Program-made: the position numbers and the translations under genes | Virus record (IMG/VR): IMGVR_UViG_3300035180_004110 | Location: 1 to 40,264 of that record | From: a virus | Reading direction: 5' to 3' (one strand) | Length of the DNA stretch: 40,264 nucleotides | Part shown: one piece after another, positions 33,045 through 40,258 of the stretch | Numbering within the stretch: position 1 is the stretch's first letter | Layout of the letters: every line of letters begins with the position of its first letter | The notes under the pieces: model-generated | Told to the model about the DNA's origin: nothing | Seen by the model: the letters and a program-made list of their open reading frames with translations, nothing else | Databases searched by the model: none

Positions 33045-34664
33045 TTATGCAATAGCGGAATCAGACCAGGTAGATGACGGACTGAGTATATCAAAGTATT
33101 TCGCAAATACAATGATATCAACAGCATCAGAGAAGTGAGTAGCCTGACGCTGATCGAAGTTTTTATTTTTCTCACTGGACTTATCCTTTTCAAATCCATC
33201 CTTCCGGCCTTGCTTCAGTGGAGCTTTGAGCATAGAGATCCAGGTGAATTTGCAGTTGTTTCTATTCATTCTGAACTTAGGATATGTAGGATCTTCTTCA
33301 CTCAGTATATTCTGAAACAGCAGATGCTTATCATGATAGTGCGGATTGGTCGTGACATTATTTACGATCGTGACCTTCCATCCAGACTCACGCAGCAGGC
33401 GTGAAAACTCCTGAGCATATGTCTCATTACTGTCTGCCCTGGCATTGTTGCCTGATGGGTCATAGTACATCGTCACAGCCTTATCTACACGCTTCTCATA
33501 GTATGAGGTAAACTTGACAATCAATGCATGCATCGTCTCCGTCGGAGAGGTATAGAATTCATTGATCACCTTGAATACATTATTGGGCATAGTCTGTGCT
33601 ACCACCATCGTATTAATACTACCACCCCAATCTACTGAGATATCGAGCGGACGGCCCTGAGCGTGATCAGAGTCATCTTCGCAGCTCCGCTTTGCTATCT
33701 GCGCGAAGTCATACTGCAGATTATCGATCCGGCTATAGTTATCTGCATAGTAGCCATGTCTATCCTCATCCAGCAGCGGATAAAATCCGCCCTCGATCTT
33801 CGCTACATCTTCATTCATGATCGCCATCCTGAATTCGAGCGGAGACATGTTCCTTTTCATTTGCTCTATATATCGCACACCGATATTGGGAAGATTTTCA
33901 AGTGTAGAAGCCTCGAAGACAGATACACACTTCATCCTTAGAGCAGTGATAAGTTTTTGTGCTGTAGCGATAGATGCAGGATTACTTTTAGCTGCTATAG
34001 CATCATTGATGGCCAGCTGCATCTTGATGATCTTGTTTGTGCGGTCATTATTGGCTAATAGTCGCTTTTTTAATATCCAGTCTGATCCTTTAGTCGTGAA
34101 GTACTTGTCTGAAAACCCTACGATAGAGTGATGTTCCGGCAGATGCTCGAAGTAGCGATCATTGCCTCGATTAGTTTTGATAGTTTCATTAAATAGATCT
34201 TCCGGCAGCAGTTTCATCTCATCAGCAGTGATACCATCAGTCTCAGTACCGTTATTTGTCACCTTACGATCGAGGCTCGTCATTCTGATCGCTGCACCGG
34301 TGTACCAATGTATCATAAACTCACGTGCAGTCTTTTCAGGTGCTATGTATGGGTCCTTCCATCCATTTTTTTGAGGAATATCACTTTTGCCGATCACAAA
34401 ATGCTTATCTCGCTTGTATCCCATTTCTTCCCAGGTGCGTACGAGAGGAGCGACGAGATCCGTCATGAGTTTTCTATAATTCGGCGCCAACATCATACGA
34501 CTACAGCGAGGCATAGAATGCATATTGTCGCGCTCATATTTAGCAAGCACTTTTGTCTTACCAATACCACGGCCGGCGAAGAAATACATCTCCTTAGTAT
34601 TAGCAAGAAGAAACTTGGCCTGTGTGGGACCTAGATAGATCTGGTTAACCTTTGTTTCGCTCAT
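33045..34664 (-). CDS. Terminase large subunit
   Basis: The 539-residue product has the large-terminase ATPase and nuclease domains. The Walker A motif FFAGRGIGKTK spans about 28-38 (GRGIGKT 31-37), and the Walker B ITADE spans 145-149. The C-terminal RNase H-like nuclease shows DISVDW at about 343-348, YYDPSGNNARAD in the middle and HFSDAVD at 510-516. It packages DNA into the head through the portal. It is encoded on the strand opposite to the head genes and is the last gene of a leftward operon. It overlaps the preceding gene by 20 bases. Confidence 0.9.
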   Translation of the reverse strand: MSETKVNQIYLGPTQAKFLLANTKEMYFFAGRGIGKTKVLAKYERDNMHSMPRCSRMMLAPNYRKLMTDLVAPLVRTWEEMGYKRDKHFVIGKSDIPQKNGWKDPYIAPEKTAREFMIHWYTGAAIRMTSLDRKVTNNGTETDGITADEMKLLPEDLFNETIKTNRGNDRYFEHLPEHHSIVGFSDKYFTTKGSDWILKKRLLANNDRTNKIIKMQLAINDAIAAKSNPASIATAQKLITALRMKCVSVFEASTLENLPNIGVRYIEQMKRNMSPLEFRMAIMNEDVAKIEGGFYPLLDEDRHGYYADNYSRIDNLQYDFAQIAKRSCEDDSDHAQGRPLDISVDWGGSINTMVVAQTMPNNVFKVINEFYTSPTETMHALIVKFTSYYEKRVDKAVTMYYDPSGNNARADSNETYAQEFSRLLRESGWKVTIVNNVTTNPHYHDKHLLFQNILSEEDPTYPKFRMNRNNCKFTWISMLKAPLKQGRKDGFEKDKSSEKNKNFDQRQATHFSDAVDIIVFAKYFDILSPSSTWSDSAIA

Positions 34665-35205
34665 TCTTCAGCTCGTTTTGTGCCCTTTCTATCCACTCAT
34701 CCAGATCTACAGTTTTGTCATCGTCGATCTTGAGCTGATTGCTCTGTATGAAATAATTGTTGGTGATCTTAAGCGCCATTTCTTCCGGAGACTCTGTGAA
34801 TACATCCGGACGGTCCAGCCGATAGAGCTTGATCCATTGCTCTATGAGTTTTGGCACCGGCCGCATATCGTCATTATCATAGCAGTTCTTTATAGCCTTG
34901 CCGATCTGATTCTTGATCAGTATACGCTCAAAGCTACGATCTACTTTGTCCAGCTGGCCGTATATGGCTTTTGTGTCACGTACATATGTATAGAGCGTCC
35001 CATCCGTCAGCTCAGGATATACAGACTTGATGCGATTGCGGATCTTGTCTATGGTATCAAAGGGATATTCTATCAGCTGTGCAGCGATGAGCACATATGC
35101 ATCAGCACGGCGCTGCAGATGCTCAGGGAGATCTATACTACCCGGAGGACTGCTGATGTATGCCGATATGGTATCAAGATCGGTCGATTGACTAAGTTGT
35201 CTCAT
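34645..35205 (-). CDS. Probable terminase small subunit
   Basis: The 186-residue product is mostly helical and lies directly before, and overlaps, the large terminase gene. A helix-turn-helix-like region is at about 45-85 (IRNRIKSVYPELTDGTLYTY). The C-terminal helices contain acidic residues and a basic end (NELKNERNKG). The assignment comes from position and size; the sequence has no diagnostic motif. It would recognise the packaging site on phage DNA. It overlaps the upstream gene by 14 bases. Confidence 0.62.
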   Translation of the reverse strand: MRQLSQSTDLDTISAYISSPPGSIDLPEHLQRRADAYVLIAAQLIEYPFDTIDKIRNRIKSVYPELTDGTLYTYVRDTKAIYGQLDKVDRSFERILIKNQIGKAIKNCYDNDDMRPVPKLIEQWIKLYRLDRPDVFTESPEEMALKITNNYFIQSNQLKIDDDKTVDLDEWIERAQNELKNERNKG

Positions 35206-35845
35206 TGTTTTCCAGTTTTATTATTTCAGCCTCTTTTTCTGCCATCTGAGCGAGTTTCTTTGTTTGCTTGCCTCTTAGCCGATGGAGCAGAGTTTCGTCC
35301 TTAGTGACCAGTATCTGTGCCTCCAGCGATGCCAGTTCCCTCTTATTGATGCTCACATACGTACGGAGATTGGTCAGACGCTTATGATCATTCGCTGACA
35401 GATCACCGGCCTTTGTGACTTTCTTAGGTTTGTGGGTTTTGGCGGGCATGATAGTCTGATGCTGTATAAAGTAGTCACGCCCCTCCCAGTGCTCAGCGCA
35501 TTCCTTCTCCAGTGCTACTACCTTGTGAGCCAGCACACGGCGCTCAGCATCTGTACTGACAGCAGCCATACGTGCATGATACATACTCATCTCAGCGAAG
35601 AGGGGATACCATGCTGCATCTATCTGCTTGAGCTGTGGTGATACCTGCGGTGAGACAGGGACAGGAGTGGAGGTGACAGCTGGCTGCTTTGCCTTTAGGT
35701 CACGCAGTACGGCCTTGAGCTTATCGGGGTTAGGGTGATTGGTCAGGAGTATCACGACAGACTTATACCCCCCATACATCTCATATAGATGGACCCCTTT
35801 ATGATAGTCCCGAGGATCGTTCAGCCAGTCGATGATATCTTTCAT
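35192..35845 (-). CDS. Hypothetical protein, first gene of the terminase operon
   Basis: The 217-residue product begins MKDIIDWLNDPRDYHKGVHL. It has a proline linker at about 60-72 and a helical, charged C-terminus (about 150-217; coiled coil with many E, K and A). The N-terminal segment WLNDPRDYHKGVHLYEMYGG recalls proteins I associate with Bacteroidota phages, where their role is unknown. It starts 7 bases after the box of late promoter E, and overlaps the small-terminase candidate by 14 bases. A packaging accessory role is possible. Confidence 0.6.
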   Translation of the reverse strand: MKDIIDWLNDPRDYHKGVHLYEMYGGYKSVVILLTNHPNPDKLKAVLRDLKAKQPAVTSTPVPVSPQVSPQLKQIDAAWYPLFAEMSMYHARMAAVSTDAERRVLAHKVVALEKECAEHWEGRDYFIQHQTIMPAKTHKPKKVTKAGDLSANDHKRLTNLRTYVSINKRELASLEAQILVTKDETLLHRLRGKQTKKLAQMAEKEAEIIKLENNETT

Positions 35846-35852
35846 ACAATTG

Positions 35853-35889
35853 TAAATCTCGGATAGTCTTATCGCATACTAAAGGACAG
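35853..35889 (-). promoter_or_regulatory. Phage late promoter E (leftward terminase operon)
   Basis: On the minus strand CCTGTCCTTTAGT begins at 35890 (core CTGTCCTTT 35889-35881), and GAGATTTA follows with TTTA at 35856-35853, again a step of 25. The ATG at 35845 follows after 7 bases. The same element on the opposite strand shows it is a directional promoter and not a random repeat. Confidence 0.75.
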
Positions 35890-36235
35890 GGGAGTTACCT
35901 ACGGTCGGGCTATCCGTGGTACATGGTACCTTACTACTATCCCTAACTCATACCAACAGACCCATGCCGGATGCCTATGCATGGTACAGTTGGTAACCAA
36001 TACAGCAGGCCCATGCACACAAGGGGATACGCTCGCGAGAGAATAGCACAGAGACGCGGCTAGTCCCTTGTATGCATTCACCTACCCCTGATGGAACCGT
36101 ATACATATAGGCAGGGAATACGGCTCATTTATAGGCAGGGGATTTTCATATTTCACTCAAAAACCTTGTTTTTATAATTGTAAGCTTTTCAGGCGCAAGC
36201 CTGATGTCCTTTATATTACCTCTTTTATCTTAGAT
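35890..36235. other. Non-coding region with repeats, candidate packaging site
   Basis: Between promoter E and the next rightward promoter no gene is evident. The stretch holds an inverted repeat GGTACATGGTACC (35918-35930), a second CATGGTAC at 35980-35987, two CCCATGC copies (35961 and about 36011), an 11-bp direct repeat TATAGGCAGGG (36106-36116 and 36130-36140), and a hairpin TCAGGC-GCAA-GCCTGA (36189-36204). Its place directly upstream of the terminase operon makes a pac or cos site possible. Minus-strand open frames such as 35899-36081 look spurious. Confidence 0.4.
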
Positions 36236-36263
36236 AAAATCATAGCTATTAGCTATGATTTTT
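36236..36263. terminator. Hairpin with T-run upstream of the 36408 gene
   Basis: AAAATCATAGCT (36236-36247) and AGCTATGATTTT (36251-36262) form a perfect 12-bp stem around ATT, followed by T. The A/T flanks work in both directions. It would insulate the rightward unit at 36408 from upstream transcription, or end a short RNA arising in the non-coding region. Confidence 0.65.
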
Positions 36264-36295
36264 AACACTTTATACATTATTTTTCCAATCGAATA

Positions 36296-36348
36296 CTTGC
36301 AAAGCATCAGTAATTTATGTACATTTACGTCAGTTAAGTAATTAACTA
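36296..36348 (+). promoter_or_regulatory. Bacteroidota promoter with overlapping inverted repeat
   Basis: CTTG at 36296-36299, 20 bases, TACATTTA at 36320-36327 is one mismatch per box from TTTG-N20-TAnnTTTG. Just downstream, AGTTAA (36333-36338) and TTAACT (36343-36348) form an inverted repeat over the expected start point, a likely repressor site. It drives the gene at 36408 with a leader of about 75 bases. Confidence 0.62.
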
Positions 36349-36407
36349 TCAATCATTTGTAACATAAAAAGCGGAGAGCAACCGCGATAAAAACAGGCAA
36401 AAACACC

Positions 36408-36869
36408 ATGGAAAAGAATTCCAACAAGAACGGCGTAGCGACTGCCAAAAATGGCGCAACAACCTCAGCTGATGCCAAAGCAGCGGGACAAATTTTAATA
36501 GTCAGACCAAGCCACGGGAAGACAGAACCGCCAAAGGTAGAACCCGCAAAGGTCGAAACTGAATCCAAGACCGAACCCCCAAAGGTCGAACCTCCCCAAC
36601 CCGTAACACTCACATCACAGCGGGACAAAACCGAAAAGCTCAATCTTCTTTTTGAGCGTGAGGAAAAACTTTCATCTACAAAGAAGGAAATCGACCGCTT
36701 CAAAATTGCCACAGACGAAAGCACCAACTCACTAGAGCTGAGGGATGGCAAAGGCGCAAGCTTCCGCACATCTAATCCCATGCTGATCAAATCAGTGATA
36801 GACCTCGTAGTGCAGGAGCTGACCGTTAGACAGGCTCACATTGCTAATGAGATCATAGCCGTAGGCTAA
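36408..36869 (+). CDS. Hypothetical protein with PPKVEP repeats
   Basis: The 153-residue product has an N-terminal low-complexity part with repeats of the type EPPKVEP at about 44-65, where the DNA also shows imperfect direct repeats. The C-terminal part is helical (TEKLNLLFEREEKLSSTKKE, IDRFKIATDESTN, MLIKSVIDLVVQEL). I recall similar small proteins from Bacteroidota conjugative elements, without known function. It is the first gene of a rightward unit of ICE-like genes and is closed by its own terminator. Confidence 0.62.
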   Translation: MEKNSNKNGVATAKNGATTSADAKAAGQILIVRPSHGKTEPPKVEPAKVETESKTEPPKVEPPQPVTLTSQRDKTEKLNLLFEREEKLSSTKKEIDRFKIATDESTNSLELRDGKGASFRTSNPMLIKSVIDLVVQELTVRQAHIANEIIAVG

Positions 36870-36878
36870 TCCACTCAT

Positions 36879-36909
36879 ACAGGGGTGTAACATCTTACAC
36901 CCCTGTTTT
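36879..36909 (+). terminator. Rho-independent terminator
   Basis: ACAGGGGTGTAA (36879-36890) pairs perfectly with TTACACCCCTGT (36895-36906) around CATC, followed by TTT with A/T-rich sequence. It separates the 36408 gene from the 36933 gene, which therefore probably has its own promoter or is read by partial read-through. Confidence 0.88.
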
Positions 36910-36932
36910 ATTAACACATTTAAATATATCAT

Positions 36933-37262
36933 ATGTCAAGTAATCCAAGAAGGGACGAGCTGAAAGCTCTGTCTCAAGGCTTAGCCGTGCTCAAAAAGCA
37001 GGGAGCCATCGAAACGATCAATGAAGCGTTAGTGCAGATGTACAGCGACAACGGATTTAAGGAATTGAAATCATTGTACCAATGGAATCAGCTAGGACGC
37101 TTAATAAAGCAGGGTGAGAAAGCTCTGTTATTGTGGGGTAGACCGAGAGGTAAGAAGCGCGAACCCGTAGCAGCTGGCAGCAGCAGCCAGGACCAGGAGG
37201 ATGAATACAGCTTCTTTCCCCTTGCCTATGTATTTGATATCACTCAAACACGTGAAAAATGA
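36933..37262 (+). CDS. ArdC N-terminal-domain-like protein
   Basis: The 109-residue product shows YQWNQLGRLIKQGEKALLLW near the middle and SFFPLAYVFDITQT at the end. These match the core of the ArdC N-terminal (PF08401-type) single-strand DNA-binding domain: a W-x-x-L/G-R-x-x-K-x-G-E-K block and a V-F-D-x-x-Q-T end. The C-terminal peptidase domain of ArdC is absent. ArdC proteins protect incoming DNA against restriction in plasmids; a lone N-terminal domain could do so by binding single-stranded DNA, which is inference. It overlaps the next gene by 4 bases. Confidence 0.68.
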   Translation: MSSNPRRDELKALSQGLAVLKKQGAIETINEALVQMYSDNGFKELKSLYQWNQLGRLIKQGEKALLLWGRPRGKKREPVAAGSSSQDQEDEYSFFPLAYVFDITQTREK

Positions 37263-37468
37263 TAGAGCTGATAATAGAACCCGCACAATTTCTTATTGAT
37301 GCATTGCGGAGTAAGACGGCATCTCAGCTCATTGATATCATTGATGAGTCGGCAGGGTGCGAAAGCATTGCCACAGTATCAATACACCTGACAGCAATGG
37401 GTATTTTAATGCAGAAGTATCCGAATGATTTTGAAATTTTGATAACCCCGAGCCATAGACACAACTGA
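37259..37468 (+). CDS. Small hypothetical protein coupled to the ArdC-N-like gene
   Basis: The product has 69 residues, alternating hydrophobic and charged, without cysteine motif or membrane segment. It starts in an ATGA overlap with the previous gene, so it is translated with it. No family is recognised. Confidence 0.5.
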   Translation: MIELIIEPAQFLIDALRSKTASQLIDIIDESAGCESIATVSIHLTAMGILMQKYPNDFEILITPSHRHN

Positions 37469-37549
37469 TATAAATTACAATACATGCATTGTAATGCACA
37501 TATTATTTGTTGGTAATTACGTTCTTAGCTCCATAACCATTTGTAACCA

Positions 37550-37945
37550 ATGAGTCCTATAAACAACAAATCGACATCAATATTTTATAAACTATTAATC
37601 AGAGCCAATCAGACAGAAGAGAAAAGCCTAAAGCTAGACAGCGAACGCGGATACATGCCATTGTATTTGGAGCGTATAGGCATCCTAAGCATAGGGGAAA
37701 TCTGGAGCATGGCACACTATGGAAAACAGAACGGAGACGCAATGCGGGACCCTGATGTTACATTCCTTGTGTATCCTGATGGCAGGCTATTCCCTTGTTC
37801 ATTTCGGAATGATTATCTAGGTATCGACTATGAAGCCGTCATTTTTGAAAAGGGAATACCTGTGAAATACAGAAAACGCCAATACGATGATTTACGCAGC
37901 TTCTGCCATGACTGGCTAAATAACATCAAGCACCAACAGCTCTAA
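37550..37945 (+). CDS. DUF6908-like protein
   Basis: The 131-residue product has FYKLLIRANQTEEKSLKLDS, YMPLYLERIG, MAHYGKQNGDAMRDPDVTFL and FRNDYLGIDYEAVIFEKG. This pattern (the MRDP-x-V-x-F segment, then NDY-x-G) resembles DUF6908 proteins of Bacteroidota mobile elements; the name is from memory. The function of these proteins is not known to me. They often lie near ArdC-type genes, as here. It ends the rightward ICE-like unit. A terminator hairpin follows. Confidence 0.58.
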   Translation: MSPINNKSTSIFYKLLIRANQTEEKSLKLDSERGYMPLYLERIGILSIGEIWSMAHYGKQNGDAMRDPDVTFLVYPDGRLFPCSFRNDYLGIDYEAVIFEKGIPVKYRKRQYDDLRSFCHDWLNNIKHQQL

Positions 37946-37951
37946 CAACAG

Positions 37952-38008
37952 CGGGCACCTATTGAAGCCACAGCCACATTGCAGCGATGCAGTGGGGCTT
38001 TTTGCCCG
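37952..38008 (+). terminator. Terminator after the DUF6908-like gene
   Basis: CCACATTGCA (about 37974-37983) pairs with TGCAGTGGGG around GCGA, with one mismatch and one G-T pair, and is followed by TTTTT (38000-38003). An outer CGGGCA/TGCCCG pair (37952 and 38003-38008) can close over it. It ends the rightward unit. Confidence 0.62.
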
Positions 38009-38010
38009 TG

Positions 38011-38042
38011 CAAACTTTTTGTCATGCTCACAGAAAAGTTTG
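38011..38042. terminator. Inverted repeat between convergent units
   Basis: CAAACTTTT (38011-38019) pairs with AAAAGTTTG (38034-38042), 9 bp with a 14-base loop. It lies just after the stop of the leftward gene ending at 38064 and may serve as a leftward terminator. Confidence 0.5.
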
Positions 38043-38063
38043 ATCAAAAAAGAGCTCCGGGAT

Positions 38064-38342
38064 TTAATCCGTCTCTATATCAGCCTTCCCCATCATATCC
38101 GCCATCATCTTCTGAGATGGCCCCGACCCTCTGAAGGCTAACTCTGCTACACTCTCGCGCAACTTGATCACGCTGCCCAGGTATCCCTTACAATAAGCTT
38201 TAAATGCTGCGCTGTCTCGATCCTGCATCACCTTCCTAAATGCCATCAGCTCCTTCTCCAATATAATAGCACAGTCCGCTATTTTCATTCCTACGCTGCC
38301 GAGCTTTTCAAGCATGGCCAGCTCCTCACTTGTTAGATTCAT
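38064..38342 (-). CDS. Small helical hypothetical protein
   Basis: The 92-residue product is helical and rich in A, E and K. It starts 17 bases inside the end of the PLD-like gene on the same strand, so the two are co-transcribed. No family is recognised. It is the last gene of the leftward integrase unit. Confidence 0.55.
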   Translation of the reverse strand: MNLTSEELAMLEKLGSVGMKIADCAIILEKELMAFRKVMQDRDSAAFKAYCKGYLGSVIKLRESVAELAFRGSGPSQKMMADMMGKADIETD

Positions 38343-38895
38343 TGATTTTTCTTTTTATGTATTCTATTCTGTAGTCAGCTATAGTTTTATCGCAGGTGAT
38401 CACTCCGGCATCACAGCGCGTATTAGCGGTGAGATTAGCACTACCTGTCAGTACCACACCCCATTTCTCATTACGGATCACTATGAGCTTCGCATGTGTC
38501 CGTATCATACCGAGGCTATCCGTATTTACTTTCAGTATCTGCAGCGCATCTGCATGCTGCACTCCAGACCGGTAGTCCAGAAGAGCATGAACCTGCCTTA
38601 TGGATTGCTGTTTTTTCATGGTCCCGATTAGTCCTGCCTGATATTCCTTGATGGCATACATGCAGATATATACATCAGCAGGACCAGTCTGCCGGATACA
38701 GTATACCAGCAGATCATGTAGATTCCATCTACCCTCAGTCATGTAGTGTATTGATTCACCATCTCGCAGATCTCCGAGCTGTACAGCCATCTCCAGCCGC
38801 ACATCTTCGTTGATATATCGTGAGCACCTATCCTCATGGCTGAGGGCTTTATACGCCTCCTTTTCCCGCTGCAAATTGTCTAAGCTCAGTAGCAT
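38326..38895 (-). CDS. Phospholipase-D-like (single HKD) protein
   Basis: The 189-residue product carries one PLD-type motif: H134-x-K136 in MIRTHAKLIVI, then GSANLT at 151-156 and N158. The classical aspartate after HxK is not at its usual position. A dimer would be needed to build a full active site, as in Nuc-type PLD nucleases. Members of this superfamily hydrolyse phosphodiester bonds in DNA or lipids. The residues before the motif (about 70-125) form the alpha/beta core. The start lies 1 base after the integrase stop, so the two are in one unit. Nuclease, exclusion or defence roles are all possible. Confidence 0.68.
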   Translation of the reverse strand: MLLSLDNLQREKEAYKALSHEDRCSRYINEDVRLEMAVQLGDLRDGESIHYMTEGRWNLHDLLVYCIRQTGPADVYICMYAIKEYQAGLIGTMKKQQSIRQVHALLDYRSGVQHADALQILKVNTDSLGMIRTHAKLIVIRNEKWGVVLTGSANLTANTRCDAGVITCDKTIADYRIEYIKRKINESNK

Positions 38896-38896
38896 C

Positions 38897-40060
38897 TTAC
38901 TTATAATTTAGGTCAAATAATTTCATCTCTCTGTCGATCCGGTCATCTATCATGCCCACATACTTCATTGTCGTTTCTATCTTCGAGTGGCAGAGGATGC
39001 GCTGGAGCACTTCGACAGATCCGCCCATCCTGATGAACGTAGTCGCAAAGGTATGTCGGGCCATATGAAAGTGCAGTTTAGGATTGATCGTAACCTGAGT
39101 AGCGATTTTCTTTAGGTCATCATTGATGTTTTGATCACTTTTCATTTTACCTCCGCCATCCATATAGTGCAGCACATCGAGGATGATACGCCGTGCTACA
39201 TTCGACATCTCAAGTCGCACTATCTTCTCATGCTTCTTTGTCTTGTTAGGAGTATAGATCAGTTTGCCCTGAGCGATCATTTTATACCCAAACTTCTTTA
39301 CATCCATCAGCCTCATACCGGTGAAGGAACTCAACAGGAAATACATCGCTGAGATATGCAGATGCTCAGGGAACTCTCTTTTATCATATACCTCCAGCAG
39401 TGCCGTCAGCTCCTCAGGCTTCAGAGATTCGCGCGTATCCACTTCCGGAGGGATGTGGTATGCATTGAAAGGATCCTCCATTGCGATCTTCGCATTCTCC
39501 ATAGCCCGGAGGATATATGTATGCAGTACCTTCAGAGAGGTCCGGCGCGTATTCACACCATTACCTATCTTGATCAGATATGCTTCGTACGACTCTATCG
39601 TACTACGACTGATATCTGAGATAGAGGTAGTATGGCGAAACCGCTTAAACTTCATTGCCTGAGATCTGTGCGTCTTGTGTGTATCCGGACTGAGCTGCCC
39701 ATCCTGATACCGTAGCTCGACCTGGTTGATGAAGTAGTCCGTGAAATTATTGCCAAACATCAGATAGAACTTCTCTCTGAAGATCTTCTTTGTCAGAGTG
39801 ACCCCTGATTTATTGGCATCCCTCAGGATCTCTTTTGCCTTACTTCTGGCCAGATCTATTATCTCATTATTCAGATCGGCATCAGGGTGCCGGTAGGTGC
39901 ATTCCTCCTTATTCTGATTCCAGTACGCAGGTTGGATATGAATGCTGAGAGGAATATAATCCCGCTCCTTATTCACAAACACCTGCAGATACACCGGCAT
40001 CTCACCCCGCTTATTGATGGCATCCTTCCTGGGCACGATAGTATACGTCACAGAGTTCAT
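38897..40060 (-). CDS. int: Tyrosine recombinase/integrase
   Basis: The 387-residue protein (ATG at 40058-40060) has the catalytic residues of tyrosine recombinases: R250 in SSFTGMRLMD, K273 or neighbour in TPNKTKKHEK, H332-x-x-R335 in HFHMARHTF, H358 in LCHSKIETT and Y367 in MKYVGM. The N-terminal part has an SAM-like core-binding domain (about 100-190), preceded by the Arm-binding-type domain typical of Bacteroidota integrases (TYTIVPRKDAINKRGEMPVY). An in-frame ATG at 40123 is an alternative start; the open frame beyond it crosses a terminator and the tRNA and cannot be coding. Next to the tRNA-Lys 3' end, it should integrate the phage there. Confidence 0.88.
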   Translation of the reverse strand: MNSVTYTIVPRKDAINKRGEMPVYLQVFVNKERDYIPLSIHIQPAYWNQNKEECTYRHPDADLNNEIIDLARSKAKEILRDANKSGVTLTKKIFREKFYLMFGNNFTDYFINQVELRYQDGQLSPDTHKTHRSQAMKFKRFRHTTSISDISRSTIESYEAYLIKIGNGVNTRRTSLKVLHTYILRAMENAKIAMEDPFNAYHIPPEVDTRESLKPEELTALLEVYDKREFPEHLHISAMYFLLSSFTGMRLMDVKKFGYKMIAQGKLIYTPNKTKKHEKIVRLEMSNVARRIILDVLHYMDGGGKMKSDQNINDDLKKIATQVTINPKLHFHMARHTFATTFIRMGGSVEVLQRILCHSKIETTMKYVGMIDDRIDREMKLFDLNYK

Positions 40061-40127
40061 AGTAGTGTGACGTTTCGTGAAGAAATAGCCCTGAATGGCG
40101 GTACTGTGTGACGTGGTTTGCATAAAT

Positions 40128-40167
40128 AAAAAAGTCCAACCCGGTTGATAATCAACCGAATTGGACT
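40128..40167 (-). terminator. Terminator of tRNA-Lys
   Basis: On the minus strand AGTCCAA and TTGGACT flank an inner GGTTGAT/ATCAACC stem, followed by TTTTTT. It ends tRNA-Lys transcription and separates it from the integrase, which must have its own promoter. Confidence 0.8.
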
Positions 40168-40185
40168 GCTTGCTTGTTTTTTCTG

Positions 40186-40258
40186 TGTTCCCGTCGGGAT
40201 TCGAACCCGAGACCCATACATTAAAAGTGTATTGCTCTACCAGCTGAGCTACGGAAAC
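40186..40258 (-). tRNA. tRNA-Lys (anticodon UUU)
   Basis: The minus-strand sequence folds as a full tRNA of 73 nt. The acceptor stem is GTTTCCG/CGGGAAC with one G-U pair. The D-arm (GCTC/GAGC), the anticodon stem ATACA/TGTAT with loop CTTTTAA (anticodon TTT, plus-strand 40223-40225) and the T-arm TCGGG-TTCGAAT-CCCGA follow, with discriminator A. CCA is not encoded. The integrase gene lies directly after its 3' end, so this tRNA is the probable attachment site. Confidence 0.95.

Noticed and set aside
34678-35304. 208-residue plus-strand frame opposite the terminase small-subunit candidate
   Set aside because: The minus-strand genes overlap correctly in an operon with a late promoter; the plus-strand frame has no start signal or family pattern.
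36205-36212. A sixth TGTCCTTT sequence as late promoter
   Set aside because: At the required 25-base step there is only AAAT, no TTTG-type box, and a terminator stem lies there.
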